From: JAKLKS01 sp964370855
GTDB lineage: Bacteria > Planctomycetota > JAJSAM01 > JAKLKS01
DNA: 56,734 bases
Direction of reading: 5' to 3'
Assembly: GCA_964370855.1 (NCBI GenBank)
Contig: CAYJMF010000015.1
Coordinates: forward strand, 1-56,734
Shown: positions 1-7,756 of the stretch, piece by piece
Layout of the letters: each line of letters begins with the position of its first letter
Position numbering within the stretch: position 1 is the first letter of the stretch
Made by a program: the position numbers and the translations under genes
Notes under the pieces: model-generated
What the model was told of the DNA's origin: nothing
Databases searched by the model: none
Seen by the model: the letters and a program-made list of their open reading frames with translations, nothing else

Positions 1-82
<82 letters not shown>

Positions 83-481
83 GGGGGCCCCGCAGGGGGC
101 GCGCGGGATTGGCTCCCATCCTCTGACCCCCCGATTCCTCCTATCCGCCGCCCGTCCATCGGGATAGGTCGACGGGGTCCATTTGACTTCCGCTGCCGCG
201 GATCCTACCTTTTTGGGTGGTTCGGGGCCGGTTCGAGCCGATAGGATGATGAGGGGGAACCGTTCCCCCACCGTTGCAGGATCCGGAAGGGGTCGAACGC
301 CGCCTTCCGGCAGGGGCGTCGCAGGGCACCCCCCCGGGGGACCGCCCGGCGCCGGCCCGCCGACGGGAGCCTGCGCGCGGGGGTCCCTTCGTCGTCGCCC
401 GCCGGCCTCCGGCCCTCGCGAGGGCCGTGCGCCGCGGGTTGCGGCACCCGGGAGGGCCGGGGGCCGTCGGGAGGAGGACGC
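83..481 (+). other. long leader / upstream region without a gene
   Basis: This non-coding stretch precedes the first gene. It contains one good promoter (183-211) and a second TAGGAT -10-like box (242-247). The rest is G/C-rich, with short inverted repeats near 330-350 and 415-470. If either promoter is used, the first operon has a leader of more than 200 bases, unlike most other genes here. I see no small ORF with good coding bias in it. Confidence 0.5.
183..211 (+). promoter_or_regulatory. sigma70-type promoter of roadblock/MglA operon
   Basis: TTGACT at 183-188, a 17-base spacer, then TACCTT at 206-211. This matches the -35/-10 consensus and spacing and fits the TAnnnT -10 style seen across the window. 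A second -10-like TAGGAT lies at 242-247. Confidence 0.55.
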
Positions 482-1621
482 TTGGGCTTCTTCGACAAGG
501 TGTTCGCGGGCAACCCCCTGAAGAAGCTCGAGGAGGAGGTGGAGTCCAACCCCTCCCCCGAGGCCGTCGCCGCCCTGGCGCAGAAGCACATCGAACTGGA
601 GCAGATGGAGCAGGCCCTGGTCGTCGCCGAGCGGGGCCTCATGACCTTCAAGAGCGCGTCCAGGCTCCGGGACATCGTCTCCTTCATCAAGAAGAAGAGA
701 TCCGCCGAGGCCATCAAGCGGCTCCGGGACGAGATCCGGGTGAAGCCGAGCCCCAGCGCCTACACCCAGCTCGGGGACATCTACCGGGACCTCGGCGACG
801 TGGACCAGGCACTCGACATCCTCGGGGAGTGCACGGAGCGGTTCTCCGAGGAGACCGTGGCCTACCGCCTCATCGGGCAGATCCGCCTGGAGAACTTCCT
901 CCAGGAGGTGATCGCCTACGACGGCATGCACGCGTGGCAGGCGCTGAAGAAGGCGAAGGAGCTCTCCAGCGACGACTCCCTCGCCCGGATCCTGCTGGCC
1001 CAGTTCTACTTCTCCATCGGCGCCAACGCCCTGTCCGTCCAGGAGCTCCGGGAGGAGCTGGCGGACAGCCCCACCGCCCTGGACGTCAAGTCCTTCCTCG
1101 ACGAGGTCGGGGACCCCCAGGCCCTGGACAGGGACACGACGGTCGAGGTCCTCGTGGAGCGGGCCGAGGAGTCCGGCGCCCTCACCAACAGCCTTCAGGG
1201 GTTCCCGAGGGTCCGGCCCGGCATCGCCCAGAGGACGGGGATGGCGCCGAAGATCAACCCCGTGGCCACCATGGCCAAGGTGACGGAGCTCCAGGCCACC
1301 CCGGGCGTCCTCAACCTGGCGATCCTCTCGCGCGACGGCACGGCCATCGCGTCCGTCGCGAACCCCGGCTCCATGGAGCCCGAGGCCTTCCGCGGCCTGG
1401 CGGAGGAGGTGGGCCGCGTGGCCGGCGAGGCCTGCCGCCGGATGGACATCGGGAGCTTCGTGCGCGGGGCGGTCCAGTTCCCCCACGGGGGAGCCGCCGT
1501 CATCCGCCGCCGGGGCACGACCTTCGCCGTCTACTACGGCGACCCCATGAAGCACGACCGCGCGGTCCCCTTCCTCGAGGACCTCGTTCTCAAGATCGTG
1601 GGAGGAGGCGCCGGTGCGTAG
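482..1621 (+). CDS. TPR-like protein with C-terminal roadblock/LC7 domain
   Basis: A 379-residue protein starting at TTG, with GGGAGGAGG just upstream as the ribosome binding site. The N-terminal two thirds are helical, TPR-like pairs; around residues 75-130 the pattern is SPSAYTQLGDIYRDLGDVDQAL. The last 120 residues form a roadblock/LC7-type domain (VTELQATPGVLNLAILSRDG). Roadblock proteins bind small Ras-like GTPases and regulate their activity or position. Here the gene opens a run with a second roadblock protein, an MglA-like GTPase and a third roadblock-like protein, so a role in GTPase control is likely. It has no signal peptide, so it is cytoplasmic. The next gene overlaps its 3' end by 8 bases. 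Confidence 0.75.
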   Translation: MGFFDKVFAGNPLKKLEEEVESNPSPEAVAALAQKHIELEQMEQALVVAERGLMTFKSASRLRDIVSFIKKKRSAEAIKRLRDEIRVKPSPSAYTQLGDIYRDLGDVDQALDILGECTERFSEETVAYRLIGQIRLENFLQEVIAYDGMHAWQALKKAKELSSDDSLARILLAQFYFSIGANALSVQELREELADSPTALDVKSFLDEVGDPQALDRDTTVEVLVERAEESGALTNSLQGFPRVRPGIAQRTGMAPKINPVATMAKVTELQATPGVLNLAILSRDGTAIASVANPGSMEPEAFRGLAEEVGRVAGEACRRMDIGSFVRGAVQFPHGGAAVIRRRGTTFAVYYGDPMKHDRAVPFLEDLVLKIVGGGAGA

Positions 1622-1961
1622 CATCCTCAAGGCCCTGGCCGACGTCCCCGGCGTCCGGGGGAGCATGGTCGTCACCCTGGACGGCATCGTCGTCGACAGC
1701 CTCCTCGGGCGGAGCCTCCGGGAGGACATCGTCGGCGCCATGGCCGCATCCCTCATCCTCGGGACCAAGCGGGCCGTGGAGGCCACGGAGCGCACCTTCG
1801 AGTCCTTCGCCCTGGTCTCCACCCACGGCAAGATGATCGTCGCGGACACGGGCAGCGCCTTCCTCGTGGTCGTCCTGGACCGGAACATCGACCTCGGCCA
1901 CGCCGAGCTCGAGATCCGCAGCGCGGTCCGGAAGGTCAAGTCCATCGGAGGGAGCGCCTAG
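1614..1961 (+). CDS. roadblock/LC7 domain protein (MglB-like)
   Basis: A 115-residue single-domain roadblock/LC7 protein. It starts at GTG, has GGAGGAGG upstream, and overlaps the preceding gene by 8 bases, so translation is probably coupled. The hallmark N-terminal pattern is visible: a short helix, then GVRGSMVVTLDGIVVDS. Family members such as MglB dimerise and act as GTPase-activating or docking partners of MglA-type GTPases. An MglA-like GTPase follows 200 bases downstream, which supports that role. Whether this protein or the roadblock protein at 3096 is the true partner cannot be decided from sequence. Confidence 0.8.
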   Translation: MRSILKALADVPGVRGSMVVTLDGIVVDSLLGRSLREDIVGAMAASLILGTKRAVEATERTFESFALVSTHGKMIVADTGSAFLVVVLDRNIDLGHAELEIRSAVRKVKSIGGSA

Positions 1962-2162
1962 CGCGCCCCGGGGCGGGGCTCCGTAACTCTGGACCTTGAT
2001 GGGCCCGGTCCCGTAGGATCCCGGCCCTGAGGATGCGGTGGGACCCTCCGGGGGCAGGACCCCGGGGCGGATGCCGGCGGGTCGCCGGCGAGGTTCACGG
2101 GCAACCCCCCCGGAAGCGCGGGGCGGGCGGAAGGGCCGACGCGAGGGGCCCAGAGGAACGAC
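1962..2162 (+). other. intergenic region before GTPase gene
   Basis: About 200 bases without a convincing gene. It contains GTAACTCTGGACC near 1983, a TAGGAT at 2015-2020 that resembles the -10 boxes seen elsewhere, and G/C-rich sequence. A short similarity (TAACTCTGG plus a following G/C hairpin) recurs at 31030. The GTPase gene may have its own promoter here. Confidence 0.35.
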
Positions 2163-3089
2163 ATGGTTCAGATCAACTTCGCCCTCAAGGAAGTCAACTG
2201 CAAGATCGTCTTCTACGGTCCCGGCAAGAGCGGCAAGACCACCAACCTCGAGATGGTCCACAAGAACGCCCCCGCCAACGCCCGGGGCGATCTGACCTCC
2301 ATCGCGACGGAGGGCGACCGCACGCTGTTCTTCGACTTCATGCCGCTGGACCTCGGCACCATCGCCGGCATGAAGACGAAGTTCCAGCTCTACACCGTCC
2401 CCGGCCAGGTCTACTACAACTCCACCCGCAAGCTGGTGCTCCAGGGCTGCGACGGCGTCATCTTCATCGCCGACTCCTCCCGCGCGAAGCTGGCCGAGAA
2501 CATCGAGTCCCTGAAGAACCTCGAGGAGAACCTCGCCGAGTACGGCAAGAAGCTGGGCGAGGTCCCCTTCGTCCTCCAGTGGAACAAGCGCGATGCCGCC
2601 GACGCCATGCCCCCCGAGGAGCTCGACCGGGAGCTCAACTGGCACCACGTCCCCACCTTCGAGGCCATCGCCTACAAGGGTGAGGGCGTGTTCCCCACCC
2701 TGAAGGCCCTCTCGCAGATCGTGCTCCAGACCCTGAACAAGGACAAGAGGGGCGGCTCCCCCGGCTCCCCGAAGCCCGCGCCCGGGCCGACGGCTCCCCC
2801 GGGCGGGAACGCGCCCCCGCCGCCGCCTCCCCCGCCGCCTCCCCCTCCCCCGCCGCCTCCGCCCCCCGCCACGACGGCGGCGAAGCCGGCGGAGGCTCCC
2901 AAGCCCGCCCCCGCTCCGGCGGCCGCCAAGCCCGGGGAGCCGGCCAAGCCCGCGGCCCCCGCGAAGGCCGCCGCCAGGGTCGAGATCAAGGAGGGCGGCG
3001 GGAAGGGCCTCATCATCGGCATCCTCGTCGCCATCGTGCTCGGCATCGGCGCCTTCCTCGCCTACAGTTCCGGGATGTTCGGAAAGTAG
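2163..3089 (+). CDS. mglA: MglA-like Ras-family GTPase with polyproline linker and C-terminal membrane anchor
   Basis: A 308-residue protein. Residues 1-195 are an MglA-type small GTPase. The P-loop GPGKSGKT is at 19-26, switch II TVPGQ at 78-82 (Gln82 kept) and the base-specificity motif NKRD at 141-144. MglA controls cell polarity and motility in Myxococcus. Typical MglA proteins end near residue 195, but this one continues. It has a proline-rich linker with an uninterrupted run of about 18 prolines near 215-235, an Ala/Pro/Lys-rich stretch, and one hydrophobic segment near 283-301 with a short tail. This predicts a tail-anchored, membrane-tethered GTPase. AGAGGA lies upstream of the ATG. 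Roadblock genes flank it on both sides. The GTPase assignment is secure; function in this organism is inferred. Confidence 0.85.
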   Translation: MVQINFALKEVNCKIVFYGPGKSGKTTNLEMVHKNAPANARGDLTSIATEGDRTLFFDFMPLDLGTIAGMKTKFQLYTVPGQVYYNSTRKLVLQGCDGVIFIADSSRAKLAENIESLKNLEENLAEYGKKLGEVPFVLQWNKRDAADAMPPEELDRELNWHHVPTFEAIAYKGEGVFPTLKALSQIVLQTLNKDKRGGSPGSPKPAPGPTAPPGGNAPPPPPPPPPPPPPPPPPPATTAAKPAEAPKPAPAPAAAKPGEPAKPAAPAKAAARVEIKEGGGKGLIIGILVAIVLGIGAFLAYSSGMFGK

Positions 3090-3095
3090 ACCCCC

Positions 3096-3677
3096 ATGGC
3101 GAAAGAGAACACCGGCGGCAGGAAGGAAGAGCGGACCGACGAGATTCCCGCGGCCCGGCCGCTGGGGAAGGACGACCAGTCCCTCAGGGACGCCGCCCTT
3201 TCCTACGTCAACAGCGGCGACGTCAGGAAGTTCAACGTGATCCTCGAGGCCTTCCTCAAGAAGTCCAACGCCAAGGCCGCCCTCCTCATCCACACGGGGG
3301 GCCACATCGTCACGAAGGTCGGCATGGTGGACAAGCTCGACACGGACACCGTGGGGGCCCTCGTCTCCGGCGCCTTCGCCGCGACGAAGAAGCTCTTCGA
3401 GGTCTTCAAGGAGAAGGACTTCGCCCTGACCGTGCAGAAGGGGAAGAAGGAGTCCCTCTACATCGGCCTCGCGGGCCCGAAGACCCTCCTCACCGTCCTG
3501 TTCGACGACACGACGACCCAGGGCGCCATCCAGCTCTACGCCACCGAGACGACGAAGAAGATCGAGGACTACTTCGCGGCCATCGAACGGGGCGAGGGCT
3601 CCGGCGCCGGCGACGACAAGATCGACGACAACTTCGGGAGCGCCTCCGGCGGCGCGCTGGACAACGTCTTCGGGTAG
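3096..3677 (+). CDS. roadblock-like protein, MglB-type partner of the GTPase
   Basis: A 193-residue cytoplasmic protein starting 7 bases after the GTPase stop. The core (residues 40-155) has the roadblock-like pattern: NVILEAFLKKSNAKAALLIH, HIVTKVG, and a helix starting with DTVGALVSGAF. The ends are hydrophilic, and the C-terminus reads GGALDNVFG. Its position directly behind the GTPase suggests it is the cognate GAP or scaffold. A stretch across the assembly gap (3796-3822) encodes nearly the same last eight residues, so a tandem paralogue seems to lie in the gap. Confidence 0.7.
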   Translation: MAKENTGGRKEERTDEIPAARPLGKDDQSLRDAALSYVNSGDVRKFNVILEAFLKKSNAKAALLIHTGGHIVTKVGMVDKLDTDTVGALVSGAFAATKKLFEVFKEKDFALTVQKGKKESLYIGLAGPKTLLTVLFDDTTTQGAIQLYATETTKKIEDYFAAIERGEGSGAGDDKIDDNFGSASGGALDNVFG

Positions 3678-3692
3678 CATCCACTCCTTGAA

Positions 3693-3710
3693 CCTGGCTC
3701 TTGAACCAGG
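3693..3710 (+). terminator. short hairpin after roadblock-like gene
   Basis: CCTGG at 3693-3697 pairs with CCAGG at 3706-3710. An equivalent but sequence-diverged hairpin (CCCGGG...CCCGGG) follows the paralogous 3' end at 3838-3855. The structure is therefore conserved while its sequence differs. There is no clear T run. Confidence 0.35.
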
Positions 3711-3795
3711 GGGGGGGGGGGGGGGGGGGGGGCGCGGCCGGCGGGGGGGGGGGGCGCCGCCCCCCCCCGGCGGGGGCGCGCGNNNNNNNNNNGGG
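3711..3795. other. assembly gap (N at 3783-3792) with G/C homopolymers
   Basis: G runs, then mixed G/C, then ten Ns. This marks a scaffold join of unknown true length. The homopolymers are probably artefacts. Sequence on the two sides is related but not identical (about three quarters matching over 60 bases), so the gap hides a duplicated segment. Confidence 0.85.
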
Positions 3796-3822
3796 GGCGC
3801 GCTGTACTCCGTCTTGGGGTAG
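3796..3822 (+). pseudogene. 3' end of a second roadblock-like gene, cut by assembly gap
   Basis: The reading frame GALYSVLG plus TAG immediately after the Ns matches the end of the upstream gene, GALDNVFG plus TAG, at 3651-3677. The following 35 bases also resemble each other. This looks like the surviving 3' end of a tandem paralogue whose body lies in the gap. It is listed as partial rather than truly broken. Confidence 0.55.
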
Positions 3823-3854
3823 CACCCACACCTTGACCCGGGCTGTTGCACCCG

Positions 3855-3886
3855 GGGGCCGGCCGCCTTCCGCGGCCGGCCCCTTT
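3855..3886 (+). terminator. strong hairpin terminator
   Basis: GGGGCCGGCCGC (3855-3866) and GCGGCCGGCCCC (3872-3883) form a perfect 12-bp stem with a CTTCC loop, followed by TTT. It ends the roadblock/GTPase run before the lipoprotein gene at 3941. Confidence 0.65.
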
Positions 3887-3940
3887 CCGATTCTCCCTCG
3901 CCCATCGGCCCGGGGAAAGGGCCTGGAAGGAACGCCCGTG

Positions 3941-4951
3941 ATGAACCGCCTTCTGCGCACCTCGCTGCTCGTCGCCGCCTGCGCCCTGCTCCCCGCCTGC
4001 GTCGAGGCGGACGTGGAAACGGAGCTCAAGGCCGACGGGTCGGGCAGCTTCGGCGTCTCCATGAAGTTCACGGAGAAGTTCGTCGAGATCGCCCGGAAGA
4101 TGGAGAAGCTCGATCCCAGGCAGGAGGCGCTGTCGGGCATGAAGGAGATGCTGCTCGAGAAGCCCGACGCCGAGGCCCTCGCGGAGCTCGAGAAGAAGGG
4201 CCTCAAGCTCCAGGAGTTCGAGGCCTTCAACGACGAGAAGCGGATCGGGGCGAAGATGAAGGTGGGCTTCCGGTCCCTCTCCTCCCTCCGGGACATGGAC
4301 TCCATGACGGTCCGGAAGGGCGGGAAGAAGGACAAGGGCGGCTCCCCCGCCGACGACATGACCCTCGTCCGGAACGCCGACGGCACCTACACCCTCTCCC
4401 TCGGCCTCGACCCCGACCACTCCGCGGGGGCGGAGGACGGGGATGACGGGGAGGATGCCGAAGGACCGGAGGAGGCGGACGACGGGGACGAGGCGGACGA
4501 CGGGGACGACGGCGACGGCGAGGAGGACGACGGGGAGGACGAGGCCGAAGGGAAGGCCGGCGAGGCGAAGCCCGCGGATCCGACCCCCGAGGAGGCGGCG
4601 AAGAAGATGCAGGAGGTCATGCCGCTCCTCGCCGAGATGATCGGCGAGGCCCAGAAGCTCCGCATCACCATCGCGCTCCGGGTCCCCGGCGAGGTCGTCG
4701 AGTTCTCTCCCGCGGCGGGCGCCGCGAGGGAGGACGGCAGGGTCTCCTGGACCCTCGACTTCCAGACCATGATGGCCGCCGCCATGGGAGGCGGCGAGAA
4801 CCCCATGAAGAAGATGACCGTCCGGTTCCGCATGCCCGAGGGGCAGTCGATCCCGGAGGCCGCCCTGTGGGGCGGAAACGCCGCGAAGGAGCCGGCGAAG
4901 CCCGCCGCCCCGCCCGAGAAGAAGGAGGAGCCGGCGGGGGAGCCGAAGTAG
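3941..4951 (+). CDS. predicted lipoprotein with acidic low-complexity region
   Basis: A 336-residue protein. ATG at 3941 is preceded by GGAAGGAA. The N-terminus is a lipoprotein signal (hydrophobic stretch ending LLPAC), so Cys18 or so is probably lipidated and the protein anchored to a membrane. Residues 19-150 look like a folded domain beginning VEADVETELKADGSGSFGVS. A very acidic Asp/Glu/Gly-rich stretch follows near 165-210. A second folded region comes next and the end is rich in Lys, Glu and Pro. I do not recognise the family and propose no enzymatic role. It is convergent with the gene ending at 4955, with only 3 bases between the stops. Confidence 0.7.
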   Translation: MNRLLRTSLLVAACALLPACVEADVETELKADGSGSFGVSMKFTEKFVEIARKMEKLDPRQEALSGMKEMLLEKPDAEALAELEKKGLKLQEFEAFNDEKRIGAKMKVGFRSLSSLRDMDSMTVRKGGKKDKGGSPADDMTLVRNADGTYTLSLGLDPDHSAGAEDGDDGEDAEGPEEADDGDEADDGDDGDGEEDDGEDEAEGKAGEAKPADPTPEEAAKKMQEVMPLLAEMIGEAQKLRITIALRVPGEVVEFSPAAGAAREDGRVSWTLDFQTMMAAAMGGGENPMKKMTVRFRMPEGQSIPEAALWGGNAAKEPAKPAAPPEKKEEPAGEPK

Positions 4952-4954
4952 CCC

Positions 4955-6163
4955 CTACCCCCCGCCCCTCGACTCGAAGGCACGGACCCAGACCTTCCAC
5001 TTCCCGTCCAGCAGGGGCTGGACGGAGGTCTCGATGAGCCCGAACCCCTTGCGGGGCAGGCGGTGGCGCGTCCCGCAGGGGATCTTCCGGGCGAAGGTCT
5101 CCCAGTTCCCCTGCCGGGCGCCGCTGGCGATGACGGTGAGCCGGAAGTTCGCCGTCCAGTCGACCTTCGTTACCGCGACCACCTCGAGATCGTCGAGGTC
5201 GAGGCGGAACTGCGCGCGGTCCACCTCCGACCACCAGCGCACCGTGGCCACGGCCTTCGCCGGGTCCACCACCGTGGAACTGGTCTTCGGGAGCGGGTCG
5301 AAGGGGCCGTCCTCCCCGTTGCGGAGCGGGTTCCCGCCCGCCGCCGCCCGCCACTTCCGGAACTCCTCCAGGAGGGCGGCCCGCTCCTCCGGGGCCATGG
5401 CGCGGAACTCCTCCCCCTCCAGCCCGAACCGGATCTTCGACGCCCTCGTGAGGAGGACGAGGGCCCGGTCCCCGGGGCGGCGTTCCTCCTTCGCGCCCCT
5501 CACCTCGGCCTCCTCCGCGGCGGGCTCCCCCGCGTGGGCCAGGGCCCAGTCGAGGGCGGAGGAGTCGGAGAGGTTGGCGAGGCGCTCCAGGGCCAGGTCG
5601 CGGACCGCCGGCGAGGGATCGTCGAGGGCCTTCCTCAGCGCGGGGAGGATCCGGGCCTCGTCCCCTCCGAAGGAGACGAGGTCGGCGAGGAGGTCGAGGG
5701 CCTTGAGGCGGACGGGCCCCGCCGCCCCCTCGAGGGCCCAGAGCCCGAACCGGGTCCCGGGCTCGGCGTCCTCGATGCGCGCGAGGTCGCACATGAGGAG
5801 GACGCGGGCCCCGTCGGAGGCGTCCCGCAGCCGGTTCCACGCGTCGGGGACGCGCAGGACCGCCGCGGTGTAGCGGTCCGTCAGCACCGCGTCCCGCACC
5901 CGGCCCACCACCTCCGGCGCCGCGTCGCCGCGGTCCTTGTCCGGGATCTCGTCGAGCCGGTCGAGCACCCAGGAGAGGTCGTCCCCGGAGAGCCCCTCGA
6001 TCTTCTTCGCGATGTCCGCGGGGTCCCGCTTGCCGAGGGACTTCTTCTTCATGAAGGAGGCGAGGGATTTCGCGGCGGCCTCGGCGGCCTTGCCGTCCGC
6101 CGCGGGGGCGGGAGCGGCGTGGAGCGCGAGGAGGAGGGCGAGGAGGAGCGCGGTGGTCCGCAT
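4955..6163 (-). CDS. exported HEAT-repeat-like protein
   Basis: A 402-residue protein with a classic signal peptide (MRTTALLLALLLALHAAPAPAA). Residues 125-215 show HEAT-like helical repeats, for example ILPALRKALDDPSPAVRDLALERLANL. The C-terminal 120 residues are probably a beta-rich domain (VVAVTKVDWTANFRLTVIAS). No catalytic motif is visible. It is probably periplasmic and mediates protein contacts. The start is supported by TAGAAT exactly 6 bases upstream of the ATG, which predicts a leaderless mRNA. A strong hairpin separates it from the citrate synthase gene upstream. Confidence 0.7.
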   Translation of the reverse strand: MRTTALLLALLLALHAAPAPAADGKAAEAAAKSLASFMKKKSLGKRDPADIAKKIEGLSGDDLSWVLDRLDEIPDKDRGDAAPEVVGRVRDAVLTDRYTAAVLRVPDAWNRLRDASDGARVLLMCDLARIEDAEPGTRFGLWALEGAAGPVRLKALDLLADLVSFGGDEARILPALRKALDDPSPAVRDLALERLANLSDSSALDWALAHAGEPAAEEAEVRGAKEERRPGDRALVLLTRASKIRFGLEGEEFRAMAPEERAALLEEFRKWRAAAGGNPLRNGEDGPFDPLPKTSSTVVDPAKAVATVRWWSEVDRAQFRLDLDDLEVVAVTKVDWTANFRLTVIASGARQGNWETFARKIPCGTRHRLPRKGFGLIETSVQPLLDGKWKVWVRAFESRGGG

Positions 6164-6169
6164 GCCCCG

Positions 6170-6175
6170 ATTCTA
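6170..6175 (-). promoter_or_regulatory. -10 box TAGAAT, leaderless start
   Basis: On the minus strand TAGAAT lies 6 bases before the ATG at 6163. Transcription would start at or next to the A of the ATG. Confidence 0.6.
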
Positions 6176-6202
6176 CCCCCGTCGCCCCGCGCCGGAATCG
6201 AA

Positions 6203-6232
6203 GGGGCGGCCCCGGTCCCCCGGGGCCGCCCC
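6203..6232 (-). terminator. hairpin terminator of citrate synthase gene
   Basis: GGGGCGGCCCCGG (6203-6215) and its exact complement (6220-6232) form a perfect 13-bp stem with a 4-base loop, just after the citrate synthase stop on the minus strand. TTCG follows, with only a weak T run. Confidence 0.65.
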
Positions 6233-6251
6233 GAACGTCCGTATCCGTCGT

Positions 6252-7538
6252 CTAGCGGGAGGAGACGGCGCCGTACTTCCTCTCGCGGTGGCCGATGTAG
6301 AGCTGGCGCGGCCGGGCGATCTTCTGGTCAGCGTCCGTGAGCAGCTCGTTCCACTGGGCGAGCCAGCCCGCCGTGCGCCCGATGGCGAACATCACGGGGA
6401 ACATCGCCACGGGGATGCGCATGGCCTGGTAGATGAGGCCCGAGTAGAAGTCCACGTTCGGGTAGAGCTTCTTGTTGATGAAGTACTCCTCCTGCAACGC
6501 GATCCGTTCCAGCTCCAGGGCGATCTCGAGGAGCGGGTTGCGGCCCGTGACCTCGAAGACCTCGTCGGCGATGCGCTTGATGATCTTCGCGCGCGGGTCG
6601 TAGTTCTTGTAGACGCGGTGCCCGAAGCCCATGAGCAGGGCCTCCTTGTTGCGCACCTTCTCGATGAACCGCGGGACGCGGTCGACGCTGCCGATCTCGG
6701 CCAGCATCTTGAGGACCTCCTCGTTGGCGCCGCCGTGGAGCGGGCCGTAGAGGGCCGCCGCGGCCCCCGCCATGGTGACGTAGGGGTCGGCGTGGGAGGA
6801 GCCGATGCTGCGCATGGCGTTGGCGGAGCAGTTCTGCTCGTGGTCGGCGTGGAGGATGAAGAGCACGTCGAAGGCCCGCTCGATGGCCGGGTGGGGCTTG
6901 TAGCGCTGCTCCGTCATCCTGTACATCATGTGGAGGAAGTTCTGGACGTAGTTGAGCTCGTTGTCGGGGTGGACGTAGGGCAGGCCGAGGCTGTGCCTGT
7001 AGGCCCACGCGGCGAGGGTGGGGACCTTGGCGAGGAGGCGGACCGTCTGGTTCCACCGCACCTCGGGGTCGTGGATGTTCTTCGCCTCGGGGTAGAACGT
7101 GGAGAGGGCCGCGAGGGTGGAGACCAGGATGCCCATGGGGTGGGCGTCGTGGTGGAAGCCGTCGAGGAGCTTCTTCATGTTCTCGTGGACGAAGGTGTGG
7201 TGCGTGATGTCGTCGGTGAACTTGGCGAGTTCGTCCTTCTTCGGGAGTTCGCCCCGGAGGAGAAGCCACGAGGTCTCGAGGAAGGTGGACTTCTCGGCGA
7301 GGTCCTGGATGGGGTACCCGCGGTACTCGAGGATCCCCTTGTCCCCGTCGATGAAGGTGACCTTGCTCTTCGTGGAGGCGGTCCAGACGAAGGCCGGGGC
7401 GTAGGGCATGAGGCCGATGTCGTCGGGCCCGGTCTTGATCTTGTTGATGTCGTTGGCGTGTACGGCGCCGTCCTTGATCGGCATGGTGTAGACCTTGCCG
7501 GTCCTGTTGTCGGTGACGGTGATGGACTGTTCAGCCAT
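6252..7538 (-). CDS. gltA: citrate synthase
   Basis: A 428-residue type II citrate synthase, a usual length for the hexameric bacterial form. It condenses acetyl-CoA with oxaloacetate to citrate at the entry of the TCA cycle. All catalytic residues are present by motif: His268 in GPLHGGANE, His307 in GFGHRVYKNYDPR and Asp363 in NVDFYSG. The N-terminal region carries the typical small beta domain (VTDNRTGKVYTMPIKDGAV). The ATG is preceded by GGAGAGGAG. A TAGGAT box at 7614-7619 lies about 75 bases upstream. The gene is monocistronic, closed by the hairpin at 6203-6232. Confidence 0.97.
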   Translation of the reverse strand: MAEQSITVTDNRTGKVYTMPIKDGAVHANDINKIKTGPDDIGLMPYAPAFVWTASTKSKVTFIDGDKGILEYRGYPIQDLAEKSTFLETSWLLLRGELPKKDELAKFTDDITHHTFVHENMKKLLDGFHHDAHPMGILVSTLAALSTFYPEAKNIHDPEVRWNQTVRLLAKVPTLAAWAYRHSLGLPYVHPDNELNYVQNFLHMMYRMTEQRYKPHPAIERAFDVLFILHADHEQNCSANAMRSIGSSHADPYVTMAGAAAALYGPLHGGANEEVLKMLAEIGSVDRVPRFIEKVRNKEALLMGFGHRVYKNYDPRAKIIKRIADEVFEVTGRNPLLEIALELERIALQEEYFINKKLYPNVDFYSGLIYQAMRIPVAMFPVMFAIGRTAGWLAQWNELLTDADQKIARPRQLYIGHRERKYGAVSSR

Positions 7539-7613
7539 TTCGATTCTCCTCTCCCGCTCGTTCCAAGTTCCCCGCGGACGTCGCGCCGGCGCCGCGGTCC
7601 GACTGTTCGCTGG

Positions 7614-7619
7614 ATCCTA
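7614..7619 (-). promoter_or_regulatory. -10 box TAGGAT upstream of citrate synthase
   Basis: TAGGAT on the minus strand, about 75 bases before the gltA ATG. This mRNA would have a normal leader with a Shine-Dalgarno site, in contrast to the leaderless genes around it. Confidence 0.45.
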
Positions 7620-7756
7620 GCGCCGGCGGGGCCCGGGGCGCCCTCCCCGGGGTGTGACCGGGGGTGATTCCACCGTGACCTCGCGCCGGCCCGAAAACAT
7701 GATCTCCCGTCAAATCTAGGGGTCCCCGGGGGGGGCCGGCCACCAAAATCGGTCGC

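Noticed and set aside
1590..3905. Minus-strand frame of about 770 codons across the roadblock/MglA genes
   Set aside because: It runs through the N gap and homopolymers and is antisense to well-supported genes.
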